DNA of 64,000 nt, from contig NW_023602073.1 in NCBI RefSeq assembly GCF_014898055.3, positions 82,006,678 through 82,070,677 of the forward strand. The letters are read 5' to 3'. Shown here in pieces: positions 10,785 to 22,065 of this stretch (position 1 is its first letter; every line of letters begins with the position of its first letter). The position numbers and the translations under genes are program-made. This DNA comes from Talpa occidentalis. Its lineage: Eukaryota; Chordata; Mammalia; Eulipotyphla; Talpidae. A model generated the notes under the pieces. It worked only from the letters and a program-made list of their open reading frames with translations, made no database searches and was not told where the DNA came from.

Positions 10785-11740
10785 TGCCCATTCAACAAAT
10801 GGCTACAGAATGTCTCCTATGTATCAGGAGATGCTCTGAGAGCTGAGGTCACATGATGCAAACAAATATGGTCCCAAACGTTGGAGAGTGTGCAGTTGTG
10901 TGGTAGAAACTCTACTAGTCAGGAATTTCTAAAATAAATAAGTCTCATGAAGAAGAGAAATGTTACAATTCAGTTCCATGAGAAAATGCAGAAGAGGGCA
11001 ATGTGACTTGGTTGCAAATTTTAGGAGCATGTCCATAAAAAGTGATGACTGTGCAAAAGTCTGAAAATGAAAAGGAATCACATGTTATGTAGGTGAAAGG
11101 CAGAGGGGAGAGCAGCAAATGCAAAGGCCCATGGTGGCAGGGTAGAGTGAAGAATGAGATGTGCTGAAGAATAGAGGAGAGTTTGATCAGTTTGGGGCTA
11201 TACCAAATGGAGCACTGTGAATAATGTAAAGGAATCCTGCTTTATTCCAAGAGAAAATGGGGAAATTTTTAAATATCTTAACAGGATAATGATGTGCCTT
11301 TTGAAAACAGTGTGCTGGACATAATATAGAAAATGGATTGGGTGGAGGTACATGGAAGAGAAAATCAGATCGTGGTAGAGAAGGTAAAGGACAACAGTCA
11401 CCTAGATGATATGAAAGATGGAAAAGATTGATAAGATGGAGAGGTGACTGTGCAAGTGTTACTGAGGTGGTAAAGATGGTTTGGGTATCTGGAACGAGGT
11501 AAAGAAAGGTGTCAAGGGTGACTACCAATGTCCAGGTTCTGTTGCCAGATGGATGGAAGGCTGAGGGATAGGGGGATGAGCACCTGGAGAGCATGTGAAC
11601 TTTGAAATGTCCTTGGGACATTCAACAGAAGGTGCCAACTAGGGAGGTGGGAGTACTCGGTTTGCAGCTCAGAGGAAAGACTTGCAGTGGGGAACACAAG
11701 GGCGCACTTTCTGCTCATGGGCGGTAACTGAACCCATGTG
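10785..11740 (-). mobile_element. L2 LINE, long antisense fossil
   Basis: From the left, the antisense L2 landmarks follow in order: cattcaacaaatggc (L2 3' end reversed), tctcctatgtatcagg, then around 11105 gagcagcaaatgcaaaggccc, then 11220-11290 gaatcctgctttattcc and aggataatgatgtgcc, then 11330 aatggattgggtgg, then 11515 gggtgactaccaatg, then 11600 aatgtccttgggacattcaa. About 950 bp of an L2 ORF2-3' end is represented, with deletions. The 144-codon minus-strand frame at 11187-11621 overlaps the L2 coding direction but has no intact domain. I read it as a relic or chance frame. Confidence 0.68.
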
Positions 11741-12232
11741 AGACAGTCGAGTCAGGAGACAAGCAAACCTAACAACTATAAACTCCAGCAAATAAGGAAG
11801 GTAGAGGAAGGAGAATCCCAATTATAACTAGTCTAGGCATAAATAGAGATAAAACAGCCCAAAATGAGAAAATAGGGTGCTGGGCAGTGCCATTGCATAT
11901 AGTAATTATTTGAAGAGGTGAAAAAAAGGACTTTTCTATGTAGAAAGGATCTGCAAATCATGGGAGAAACACTAGATTCCTTAAATGAGACTTCAAAGGT
12001 TGATCTTCTCTAGTGAATTGTTCTCTAGCATTTACTTACCTGTCAGACATAGTAAATCATGAATAACTTAAAGATGAAATGATCCACACCCACCTGCAGT
12101 GGCTCTGCCTCCTATGAAAGACTGATGAATTGTGCTGAGAAAAGTTGACAATGGCATAACCAAAAACATTCTGTGATGAGCTAACGAGCAATTTTGAAGC
12201 TGGGTATCTATGGAAAAAAGTGTAAGACTGCA

Positions 12233-12302
12233 AATATATATACATATATATATACACACACTATATATATACACTATATATAGTATATATTTATATTTAT
12301 AT
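12233..12302. repeat. AT-rich (TA)n simple repeat
   Basis: Alternating tatata and acacac blocks (atatatatacatatatatat, acacacactatatatatac) run for about 70 bases. They are likely to be length-variable and able to form hairpins. Confidence 0.9.
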
Positions 12303-12394
12303 CGTACTCAAGTTCAAGACAGCAAGAGTGTTTAAAACTATTACTAAATAAATGATGTCTCTGATAAGTATACTATGAATTCAGGACAGATGAT

Positions 12395-12690
12395 ATGGCA
12401 AAGAGAGCTGGTTCCCTGCCACAATTTTTTTTCCTTAAAGCTTTTATTTTTAATTGCTCTCAGTGTTATTCAGTTAAAAGACCACATGCCCTGGCCATGC
12501 TTGCAGCTGTGGGCCGTGTAATAAAGTGGAAGTACAGTTTGGCATGGGGACTTCTGGAAAGTCTAATTAAAAGACAGTTTGCCCTTCTTTGTGGCATTCT
12601 GTCACTGTGATGCTAATGTGATGTCACCACCCAGGAATTATGGGCTGTGAAATCACACACTAAGGATCATCAAGAGAGAAGGAACCTGGG
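12395..12690. promoter_or_regulatory. Candidate conserved non-coding element
   Basis: This block has no repeat signature and balanced composition inside AT-rich DNA. It holds dense motif-like words: ttttatttttaattgctctc, gggccgtgtaataaagtgg, gtctaattaaaagac (homeobox-type TAATTA), and gatgctaatgtgatgtcacc (CRE-like tgatgtca). It resembles the feel of conserved developmental enhancers, but that is judgement only; no alignment was possible. Confidence 0.25.
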
Positions 12691-14529
12691 TCCCCATGAA
12701 TCTCAAGTTACCATTAAGAGTCCTTCCCTGGCACTGAACTACATTCACTTGTAAGAAGGAAAATATCTAGATAGTTTAAGCATTGTTTAAATAGGTTTCT
12801 GGTATATGCAACCAAAATTAGCCCTAAACTACTTAACTTTGACTTGAAAAGGAATTATAGTGTAAGTAAAATCCAAGTGAGTCTTTCAGTGTGAGCTTGG
12901 GGTGATAGAAAGCAGTAGTTTAACCATATGATGTTCTAAAAAAAAAAAACTCTGTAAAATTAATCAGCTTTGAACTGTTAATTTAATATACATAACATCA
13001 AATAACTTTTGTGCTATGTGTTCTTTTTTGCTTTCTATAAGGTTTTAGAACTTCTCATTTCTCTTACCATTACCTATTTCATGGCACAGACTTGAAATAG
13101 CTTATAAATTAATAAGAAAATTCAGATTTGGATTTCAGAAAAATGACAAGAAGATGGTAAAAGAGCAACCAGTCCTTGAAATGGACATATGCCTCAGGGA
13201 ATAGGTGAGTAGTGTGCAAAAACCTGAAGAACATGTAGAAGTGAACTCAGAGCCTCTGAGCATTTTCATGGAGGGATCAGAGCACCTGGGAGATGTGCCA
13301 GGGCAAAGATGGGCAAGTGTCCCAGAATTCCAAAAACTATACATCAATGAGCTTAAGTCCATCTACAGCAAAATTTTAGAATATATAATTAAATGAATGA
13401 CTTATGGGCATTTTAGAAAAAAAAAAAAGGAGCAGAATTGATGATCCCCCGGCACAAGAACAGAATGTGATCCTTCATATCTCACCTGCCAGTTCTTCTA
13501 CTTATGTGTCTGTTTACCAGAAGCCTATCAAGTCTCTCTGCAGGCTCTACACTCACCTCACCAGGATCTCATACACATTTATGGTTTTAACTACAGCTGT
13601 TCAAGGAAGGCTTCAGGGTGGTGAATGACACAAGTACAAGAAACAGAGAAACAATAGATTGTAGCAAGAATTAGAAGGGATTGGAATTTTAATACAAAGA
13701 TGCAGGGAGTATTGTAATGTGCAATGTTAGGCCAGTGGGGGTACGCATTTTCTATTTAGACACAATTGGGAAGTTAATCTGTTTATGAAAAAAGGGAAGG
13801 GATACGGTCTTAATTCTCTGTTTAATATCCCTTAGCTCTCCTGCTTTCTACTCCTTAGAACTGAATATAGAACACAGAAAGGCAAAACAAAGCAAAAGTT
13901 TTCAAGTTGAAAGGATAGGGGAGAAGACCAGCCATTTGGGAAATGAAGCAATTCCAACAGTATGTAATAACCAAGCAATATACAATATTTTGTATAAAGT
14001 ATTTGAAATGAAGTACCCTTAATACCATAATAATGGACCTGTTCTAAAACTGAGACTTGAATAATTGCAGATAAATTTGTGGGCAACACTTTCTGGTATG
14101 GAACAAAGTCAACATGACATATATTGATAGAATAAGACCAGTAGAACTTGGAATAAAAGAAGTTACTATCTTTGACTCAACCGGCTAAAGATTTTCACCA
14201 ATCTCATGATGGAAAATGATCTAGATTCAGATGTAGTTGTATCCACTGTTTATTATTTAGAGATTCCCTATGATTGGGTTCAACGTAACTGTATTTAGCT
14301 CTGATTTACTAGCATGGACTATTATTTTCTACTCATTCCTCTATTACCTTCTTAAACTTCTGAAGAAAGAGCTTCTGACATCGCTATTACAGATAAAAAC
14401 ATCTAGATAAGGTGAATGCCTCCTGATAACTGCAGTTAAGATTCTGCAGCCAAGCATGAGGAAGTGGGGTTAGCAGTCTGCCTTCAAGAAGCTGTCTTCA
14501 CAAGGCTTACTTGGGTCCATGCCAGTACT

Positions 14530-15082
14530 TTCTCATCCATTGATATATTACACTGCAACCCTTCCCCATTCTGAACTCGTGACTATATTTGTATCTGCCT
14601 ACTGTGCTTGGCTGACACTAACTCACAAGCAAGCAAGATTGAAGACCCTGTCTTTCCCAACAGTTCTCTAACTTAGTCAGAGGTTTCCTCATCTTCATCC
14701 ATTCTGTCTAATCAAGCTAAATGCCTAGGAGATAGCTAGCATGCCTCTCTGACCAGCCTTCTACCTTATTTCAATCAGCCACCTCTAAAATCCTATTGAT
14801 ATCACCTCCAAAATTCTCCTATATTAGTCAATTCCATTATCTTCTTTCCCTGTGCTGCTGCCCTAGTTCAGTCCCTTATCCATTCTTGTCTGAGGTTATC
14901 TTTCTAAAACAAAAATCTAATTATTTCACAGCCATGCCTTAGAAAACCTTCTTTAGTTCCATTCTGCCTACTGGATGAAAGCCAAGTCTTTAATAAAGCT
15001 TTCAAAGTTCTTAAGAATGAAGTTTTACTTTTCCAGCTTTGTCTTGTACCTTCTTTCTTGCTTCTCACCCTCCTTTCACAGA
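14530..15082 (+). mobile_element. L2 LINE fragment, left part
   Basis: Plus-strand L2 ORF2 3'-portion words are visible: gaggttatctttctaaaac, aaaatctaattatttcaca, ccttagaaaaccttctttagt, ctggatgaaagccaagtc, aagctttcaaagttctt. The copy is heavily decayed. It continues at 15440 after the SINE at 15146. Confidence 0.6.
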
Positions 15083-15085
15083 AAT

Positions 15086-15112
15086 ACACACACTCACACA
15101 CACACACACACC
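15086..15112. repeat. (CA)n microsatellite
   Basis: About 27 bases of CA repeat with one interruption (acacacactcacacacac). Likely polymorphic. Confidence 0.9.
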
Positions 15113-15145
15113 CATACACTCTAATCACCAAAGGCTAAATTTTCT

Positions 15146-15428
15146 TTTTTTTTTTTAAGGTTGGTTTATTTCTTTTCTTTTCTTTTTTAATTTATACAAG
15201 CACTGGGTACAGTCAGAAGTGCGGGAGGGTGAGAGAATTCACCAGAGCCAGAGGGGAGAGCAGAGCAGGCAGTGACAAAGTACACTACTGAGGGGAGCAG
15301 CGGGTGGCAGGAGAGGTCTATGTGCCATGTGGGACCCTTGCCTGGCAGCCGGGGATCGAACCGGTGCTGCAGAGGCTGCAGGCAGCTTCGCAACCCAGCG
15401 CTCAACAGCTGTGCCACCAGGGAGGCCC
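15146..15428 (-). mobile_element. Long-form SINE, minus strand
   Basis: Read in reverse, the copy begins gggcctccctggtggcacag, has B box ggttcgatccccgg and the body acctctcctgccacccg, and ends in a T-rich stretch on the plus strand. The flanks aaggctaaattttct (about 15131-15145) and gaagttaaattttct (15429-15443) are a slightly altered target duplication. It splits an L2 fossil. It shares the g-ttgagcgctgggttgcgaagctgc head of the young subfamily but lacks part of the extra gctcccc-type segment. Confidence 0.9.
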
Positions 15429-15439
15429 GAAGTTAAATT

Positions 15440-15720
15440 TTCTAAATATAAACAGCAAATGTTTACCCCTCAGAACCACAGCACATGGCTTTCTCTCTGG
15501 TTCTGGGAATATTGTATTCTCTTTATAACACCACCACCATCAGTAATAATGCTAGTGATTCTCAATTCAAACTCAAATATCACCACCTCTTAGAAATCTT
15601 CCCTGATTCCTGAATGCAAAATTAGTACTATTCTCTTTGGTGTTACCATAACAAGTTGATCACAATGCTACCTTGGGTCTTTTTCAAGTGCCTATTATGT
15701 ACCAGGGCTGTGTGGAACCT
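15440..15720 (+). mobile_element. L2 LINE fragment, right part
   Basis: L2 words continue past the SINE: aactcaaatatcaccacctcttagaaatcttccctgattcctg, then a caagtgcctattatgtaccagggctgtg-like end. Same strand as 14530-15082, so the SINE at 15146 probably interrupted one L2 copy. Confidence 0.55.
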
Positions 15721-16129
15721 AAGGTATTAGAGGTGCAGATCTGAAGCCAGGCTATTTATTTGCAAGGGTATTACTGGTCACTGGACAGAACCACTCAGAG
15801 GGTGGGAAAGGGTGTTGAGGGTAGTAGGAGCAGAGAAAAGTGTTTCTAGTGACTTGTTTTTTTTCGCTATATATTCATTATCAGTGGCATTGCTAGAGAC
15901 AAGGAAGACGCATTAAACAAATCAGCAGATGAAACAAAACAGAGATGTCCAAGATAGCAAGGCAATAGAAATATTCTGAGGTTTGATTTTCCAGTTAACA
16001 CAATAGAATATACAGGGATTAGATTCAAAATAAGAGTAGCAGTGGGGGAAGTATTACTATAAAATTACTAATTTTATAGTAATTTGTTTGAATTAGATTT
16101 AATTGAAAAAAACACTGCCTAAAAATTTT
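15721..16129. other. Unassigned DNA containing a perfect palindrome
   Basis: No named repeat is seen. The palindrome at 16053-16083 has its own entry. The rest is ordinary AT-rich sequence. Confidence 0.4.
16053..16083. repeat. Perfect 31-bp palindrome, 15-bp arms
   Basis: The left arm attactataaaatta (16053-16067) and the right arm taattttatagtaat (16069-16083) are exact reverse complements around a single C at 16068. No recognisable transposon lies around it. It can extrude as an AT-rich hairpin or cruciform. Confidence 0.97.
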
Positions 16130-16330
16130 GTTCCAAGTATGGTACTAAATATTTTATATGCAGTATCTTTTTTATGTTCACAGCAATACCATTATCATCT
16201 GCATTCTGCCAATGTGGAAAGAGGCACAGCGTAGGTAGTCTAAGGTCACATAGGTAAAAACCATAGATCTAAGATTTGCAATCAAGTCATCTGATTCTGA
16301 TCTAAGAGATGGTTGTTTCAGACTTCTAAG
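16130..16330 (+). mobile_element. MIR SINE fossil
   Basis: The ancient tRNA-derived MIR order is visible: ccaagtatggtactaaatattttatatgcagtatc, cacagcaataccattatcatc, gtggaaagaggcacagcg, taaggtcacataggtaa. This is the CORE region followed by the L2-like 3' part. Old, and no target duplications can be seen. Confidence 0.75.
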
Positions 16331-17189
16331 TGGCAGTTTCCTTATTATACAGCAATAATAACCAGAAGAAAGTAACATCTTATGTTTAAAAGAAGTTTCT
16401 AGATCAATGAGGGTAGGGAGAATCAACTACTATAGTAAAATGTGCATGAAAGGAAGGCAGAAAGTATAGCTATTCCAGACAGTAGGTGCAAAGCACTCTA
16501 CAATGGCATTGACTTATTGTAGACCTTTTCATACAACAACCAATCCACTTTAAGGTAGGGCCAATGACAGGACTGCACTGGGGTATTTAAACTACATTAT
16601 TTAGTCACTCATTTTACACGGATGGACAAAAGTGATTTTACACAAAGTAACTTGGATATAGTAAAGGAACATGAGTTAGTTTGTGAGGTAAGCCCTATTC
16701 TATATAAAAGCTTCCCAAAACTATCCTTAAAACCAGGAACAGGTGCCAGGATATTTTTAAACTTTCTTATAGATTTTCAATTAGATAGAATCTGGACTAC
16801 TTTTGAAAAATTATACATTGTTCACAATCCCTAAACAGATACATTACATAGCTTGCAATTTCTAATTAGGTCCTATCATGTTATATTCAGGCTTATTATT
16901 TTTATCCCCTTGTTAAATAAGTATATGGCACCAAAGCCCCATGATGTCTTTCTTTACATCAACAAAGTAAAAATGTGATTGCAAAAAAAAAAAAAAAAGA
17001 AAAAGCCAGATTCCTCAATGCTGCTAGTCTCTAAGGGTCAAAACATGGGAGTAAAGTAATCAAAGATGAAAATTTCCCCCTAAAGTCTCCTAAGGAGACT
17101 CCTGGAATGGAGACTAAAAGTGATCATTGATTACCTTCTACACAGCAGCACCCCCCCCCCCCAGGCTAGATCATTTGTAATGGACAGAA
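16331..17189. other. Unassigned non-coding DNA
   Basis: I see no exon. The part at 16480-16620 loosely resembles another MIR (caaagcactctacaatgg, ctcattttacacggatgg) but too weakly to call. There are a poly-A run at 16982-16998 and a run of 12 C at about 17151-17162. Confidence 0.4.
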
Positions 17190-17590
17190 CACCTATCAGG
17201 GTTTATTGAGCACCTACTGTATACCATCATGTGCTGGATACCACAGTGGTTATAAACAGGTAGGACTCAAGGATCTTTCAGAGATGAGACATTTAACACA
17301 AAGAATCAAAAAAAAAATTTATTCCACTCTTATGGAGCACATTCTATGTTCCAAGTCCCAAGAACAAAAAGAATGAGACACCATCCCTGTTCATGAGAAA
17401 CTTACATTATAACCTAAGACAAATGTCCAGTGGAATAATAATGAGGCAAGTGCTCCGGAAGAGTTATGAACAAAGTGTCGTGGAGCAGTGAGGACACAGG
17501 AGGAAGACTCTTCAGGAAGAGTGAGAAAATCACCCACAAGCTGTCATTGAAAAATTTGTTTTTCAGGCAGATGAGATAAAAGGGATAAAG
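17190..17590 (-). mobile_element. L2 LINE fossil, antisense
   Basis: Reads ggtttattgagcacctactgtataccatcatgtgctgg, then ttatggagcacattctatgtt, gagacaccatccctgttcatgagaaacttacatt, then aggaggaagactcttcagg. This is the reversed L2 3' end (gaatgtaagctcc, ctgccctca, cactgtgctggg in the forward sense). Confidence 0.68.
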
Positions 17591-18149
17591 TTATGAAATT
17601 GTAAGACAGGGACCTGGTAGCTTCTGAATGGCTGTTGGAAAGAGAATCGGCCAAAAAACACACTTAGGAGCACTGGGGGAAATGAACCTGAATGAGGGGC
17701 CAAGGTTCAGTCTTGCTCTTTACCTTTATAGGAATACACAAGTCAAAAACACAGACGTAAACAGTTGTCTTCATGGAAGAGGTGGAAACTGACCTGGAAT
17801 AAGTTTGAAGGACTTATAAAAAAAGAGCCATCATTCTGGAAAAGAGAATGATAGTGAACAAAAGCATAGAAGAAAAGAAAAAGATAGTGCATGCACAGAA
17901 GACTAGGAGTCTGGAGACCTTCCTGGGGTGGAGAAAAAAACAATGCACATAAGTGGGAGCCAAAATTGGCTATTTAGGAACTGGGTGTATAGAGTCTATC
18001 TCCTTGTGAATAATAAACACTGTAAAATAACCCATAAGAATATTTCAAACAAAGTGGAGATGACAAAATGTCTTCTCTTAGCTTGCTTTTCTACCATTAA
18101 AGAAAATAAATGTGAATTTTTTTTTCAAGGAAGGAAAAGAAAATACACA
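17591..18149. other. Unassigned non-coding DNA
   Basis: Purine-rich, AT-rich sequence, some of which may be the decayed upstream part of the L2 at 17190. The 136-codon plus-strand frame starting at 17928 runs through this stretch and into a MIR fossil. It has no recognisable domain and I do not call it a gene. Confidence 0.4.
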
Positions 18150-18330
18150 GTTGCTCAATATCTACCAACCATTATGCTAAGAACCATTAACATGTATTAT
18201 TTCTCAAAACAGTTGAACATTATCCCCACATTAATGATGTGGAATTTGAGGAAACTCAGTTTAATCAATCAATCACAAAGGTCAAGGTTTTGGCCCATAA
18301 CTGTGTTCCTTCAAAATCTGTGTTTTAGGG
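18150..18330 (+). mobile_element. MIR SINE fossil
   Basis: MIR words in order: tatctaccaaccattatgctaagaa, ccattaacatgtattatttctc, aacattatccccacattaatgatgtgg, gaggaaactcagtttaa, cacaaaggtcaaggtttt. It is directly followed by the target duplication of the SINE at 18347. Confidence 0.7.
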
Positions 18331-18346
18331 AAGAATGAGGTAAAGG

Positions 18347-18620
18347 GGGCCTCCCTGGTGGCATAGGGTTGAGAATTGCACTGTGGAGTGGTCTGCAGCC
18401 TCTGCAGCATGTGTTTGATCCCTAGCCGGCCAGGAAGCAACCCACATGGCACGGCAGACCTCTCCTGTCTCACCTGCTGCTCCTCTCAGCAATGTGTTTT
18501 TGTTGGTCTGCCTGTTCTGTTCCCCACTCTGCCTCTGGTGAATCCTCTCACCCCACGCATTTCTGGCCCGTACCCAGCTCTTGTATGCATAAATAAATAA
18601 ATCTTACAAAAAAAAAAAAA
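18347..18620 (+). mobile_element. Long-form SINE with perfect target duplication
   Basis: Starts gggcctccctggtggcatagggttgag and ends tgcataaataaataaatctt plus poly(A). The duplications aagaatgaggtaaagg at 18331-18346 and 18621-18636 are identical over 15-16 bp. The copy lies next to a MIR fossil. The identical flanks place the insertion late. Confidence 0.95.
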
Positions 18621-18636
18621 AAGAATGAGGTAAAGG

Positions 18637-20084
18637 ACTAGAAGAGGGGAGACAGGAGAACCCAATCTCCACATTTTAGTCAAGTCTAGGCCAAAGTGAC
18701 ATAATTTATCACGTAGATCACTACATTACAGTAAAATTTGTGGATATTAAACCAAGAAATGAAACAAAGCTGGTGCAGACTCTGTCTCTTCTTCCATCTT
18801 ATTAAGATGAGCTGCACTGCTCAGCCACATGGTCAGGAAAGAGAAAAGGAAGAGCCTCAGACTAAGTAACCACTCATTTGAGTTCAATTCTGTGCTCAAT
18901 CAGCTTCCTGGCTTCTGACACTAGCCATTAGTTGGTAGAGCTCACCTAGCAGGAGTGTGTGCCTTAGGGTGAGGGTATCTAGAAATACCAAATTTGAGAA
19001 GGTTGAGGCAAATCAAAATAAAACAGGGATTTTATTAAGAAAACAGAAAGATGAATTGAGTTCCTTTCTCAAAGTCAGCATGCTTGCTTGGCATTGTTGA
19101 AGTTCAAGTTCTTAATTATGTTTTCCCTCAACCCTTCCACACAGTCTCTGTCATATTTACTTTGGTGGGGGGGTGTATCTTAAAATTCCTTTAGAAAACT
19201 ATTAGTAACCAGAAGCCAGACCCTCTTGCCATAAAACTGCTTATACTTGAATTCTCCCCCATTTTAGACCAAGTTCAGAAAACCATCAAGCCAGTCAAAT
19301 CTCTTAAGTTATCAACTTCCCAGCATTAAGTCATCACTTTTCTCTAATAAACATGTGAACTCTATTTCCCTAAGAGTGATCAGATGGAAGCCATCATCCA
19401 AGGAAGACACACATTTTCCTCTGAAACAAAATTTTTTTTGTATAGATTCTTGCATAAATATTCTTTGCATGAGATGATACAAGCCCTATAGTTTCACTTG
19501 ATTAATATTTGCTGCATTAATTTACCAGAGGATGAAACAGACTTAATAGTAGATAATTGTATTACTGGCATTGGGGCTCCAAAGAATACAAGATCAATAT
19601 TACATTTGTTCCTTCCCAACCCCCTAACTCTTCAAGATATTTTGAAAGATAATTGCTTGCAATTCAGAAAGTTTAAGAATTAATTTACGTAAGACTCTAG
19701 AAACACTCATGACACCCAAAGAAGACCAAAGGATGCTCTCTATCATCTTTTCCCTAACAGGATTATTGAAGATAATTCTAATATTGAAGATAATGTTGTG
19801 CCAAAATCATATGAAAAAGAATTTGTTTGCACATGACTGCACAAAGCAGAAGTAAAATAATATATTTCATTGTATTGGTATTAATATGTGTTTTAGCATT
19901 TTTTATTATAGTAGCATGTTTGTGATTGTTAAAGGCAAAAGGTTTTAAGGTAAAAAACAAAATAGCCCTCCTTATTCTACTTCACAGTATACTTTAAATA
20001 TTTTCTCCAAAAAAAGTAGCTGCTGCAAAAGCTTGTCTCCACATATAAGTAATTATGTATTCTGAGTTTTTCTTTATATTATCT
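18637..20084. other. Unassigned non-coding DNA
   Basis: No named repeat or exon. A G run lies at about 19164-19171, and AT-rich tracts follow. Short frames (60-62 codons) at 19498 and 19778 carry no domain. Confidence 0.45.
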
Positions 20085-20380
20085 TCTTCAAATTTTTTCT
20101 ACTTAACAATATATCCTGGGAATATTTCCTGCAAAAATATACATTCATATTATAACAGATACCTTGCCTTCCACTTTGTAGCTATGCAACAAACTATGTC
20201 GCTAGTACCCTATTAACAGACATTTATGTTACCAGGTCTCTGCTCTTATAAACAGTAGTGCATAGAGAATCCTCAAACTCACGTTTCCATATATTGGTTG
20301 CATATTCTAAGATAAATTCCTACTAGTGGAATTGCTGTGTCAGAAAGCATATGAATTTTTTTAAATATGCTACCTGGGAT
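20085..20380 (-). mobile_element. L1 (L1M-type) 3' UTR, antisense
   Basis: Antisense L1M blocks: cttaacaatatatcctgggaatatttcc, gctatgcaacaaactatg, ctattaacagacatttatgttacc, ctcttataaacagtagtgc, and tctaagataaattcctactagtggaattgctgtgtcagaaag. The last block is the most diagnostic. Confidence 0.75.
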
Positions 20381-21269
20381 GTGTGTTTTATATCGCTGAG
20401 AGTAGAAATATTAATTTCTGGGTAAAATTTATAGCCAACTATGAATTGAATTTTATTTGCTGTGAGACAGAGGTAGTAATTAATGATTTGCCTCAAAAAT
20501 ATGAGGAACCTAAAAGAAAGTCTTTCCTTTTTCCCCAAAAAAAAAAAAAAAAAAAGATTGCAATCCCTTGCTTGAACATTTCACAAAAGAATTGCCATGT
20601 GCACAGGACTCTAAATTTATTTTAAGGAGATATATTTTGAATGGTGCTTCATATTTTCATATTTCACAAACTCCACAAAATAAATGGTGTCTGGGAGACA
20701 GTATAGAAAAGAAATACTTCATAGGAGTTAATTATTAGGACCATAACAAAAAAAAAATAAAATCTCTTTCCCAGAGGATGCAAACTTGCACTGCTAAATC
20801 AGGCTGCTAGTCTTGCTGGACTATTTGAGCACAACACATAGTACGATTGCATATAAAACAGTGTGCAGAACATGGGACTCCACCTGCTCATATATTCAAA
20901 ATCATCTCATGCTTGCTATATTCTAAGATAAATTTTCTTGGACATGCCTAGTCATGCATGCATCAGGCAAGCATCCCGGCCAAAATATACTTCAATATTA
21001 AACAGAAAGCTGAAGTCCACAGTCAGTCCATTTTCTATCTTGTTCTTTTTCAAATGCTAATTTTTCAACTTCCTCCATTCTCTATGTTTGTTTTCTCTGT
21101 ATCTCCCTCCCCCTCCTCCTTCCCTCTCTCTTTACATAAGGATTTAGCTTTAAGAAAAGTTTCTAACTAGATTTACCTAGTATATATTATATACATATAA
21201 ATACATGAATATGTGTGTGCATATTCTTTATTTAAATGTTTATTATTTAAACACCAGTCCCCCCCCCCT
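20381..21269. other. Unassigned non-coding DNA
   Basis: AT-rich, with an 18-base poly-A run around 20537-20555 and a pyrimidine-rich tract (ctccctccccctcctccttccctctctctt) at about 21103-21133. Neither a SINE nor an exon can be assigned. Confidence 0.4.
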
Positions 21270-21690
21270 TGGGGGTTTTGGTCTCACTGTCAGAATTGCT
21301 AAACAGGAAGGTACAGGCAGCCTGTGATGGTTCCCTTGTCAATCTCAGTGGGCATGAGCAGTCGCTGGAGCTTGCAGTATCAGTTGCTAGGCAACCTGTT
21401 CATCTGCTGAGCCTGATATTTCAATTCGGCAGCAGTAAACGTCTGTTATGTTACGGCCTTTCAGAACTACCTTCATTACATAATATCTACCATTATAACG
21501 AAGGCACTCCAAATGTTGAGGGGTTTTAGGGTGGCAAGGAAAATCAGTGCAGCTGTGGCACGGAGATAATGTCAAATTAGACTTTCTGCATATAAAAAGT
21601 ATAAATGAAGACATATTTAACACCCAATCCTTTCTGGGTGAAAAATTTCATGCCTGGCCTATTTATTTGCTGATAGCAAATCAAGTCTTG
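21270..21690. promoter_or_regulatory. Candidate conserved regulatory element with RFX X-box
   Basis: A single-copy-looking block sits in very AT-rich DNA and keeps an unusual number of CpGs (gtcgctgg, attcggc, aaacgtc, ttacggc, taacgaag, gcacgg). Methylated CpGs normally decay, so their survival hints at constraint or low methylation. It also holds a perfect RFX-type site (separate entry) and motif-like words such as tcattacataat. The 86-codon frame at 21269-21529 crosses it, but I see no protein domain. This is a candidate enhancer or conserved element, not a proven one. Confidence 0.35.
21383..21395. promoter_or_regulatory. RFX-type X-box, perfect inverted repeat
   Basis: gttgctaggcaac is a 5-bp inverted repeat (gttgc / gcaac) with a 3-nt spacer, the form bound by RFX-family factors. 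The sequence match is exact. Occupancy and function are inference. Confidence 0.55.
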
Positions 21691-22065
21691 TTATCATTTT
21701 AGAAAAGTTTCTAATGCCACGATAATGAAGGTAAAATATCAATGATCTAGAGAAATAAGGATATTAATGCTGTGGATATAATGAATGAGCTGACCTGTTT
21801 AAGCAAGTATTTGCTCAAAGGACACTTCTTGAGGACAGAGTTATATACACTGAAAAAAAAAAAAAAATCATTAGCAAAGTGTTTCAGATACCCAATCTTG
21901 CTAAAACATTTTCCCTAAATAAATGTTTGCGATTCTATGACACTCATTGGAACTGCTGTCAAATAGACCCCTCTTTGACTTTGAGTTTTAGAATAATGAA
22001 GATGGCTCAAAGCAATCCTGTTTACTTCACTCTGTTGAAATTTCCCCTATTTATAAAATAGAGAT

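Larger units (their letters stand above)
11741..14525. other. Unassigned DNA with one regulatory-element candidate
   Basis: No exon or named repeat was recognised apart from the AT repeat near 12233 and the candidate element at 12395-12690 (separate entries). Poly-A runs lie near 12939 and 13420. Frames of 60-85 codons at 13135-14089 are on both strands and have no domain. The block 13600-13850 reads as single-copy sequence. Confidence 0.45.

Noticed and set aside
11187..11621. 144-codon minus-strand frame
   Set aside because: It lies in an antisense L2 fossil. It may preserve a scrap of L2 coding sense, but no intact domain or gene structure is present.
17928..18338. 136-codon plus-strand frame
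   Set aside because: It ends within a MIR fossil, has no recognisable domain, and shows no splice or promoter context.
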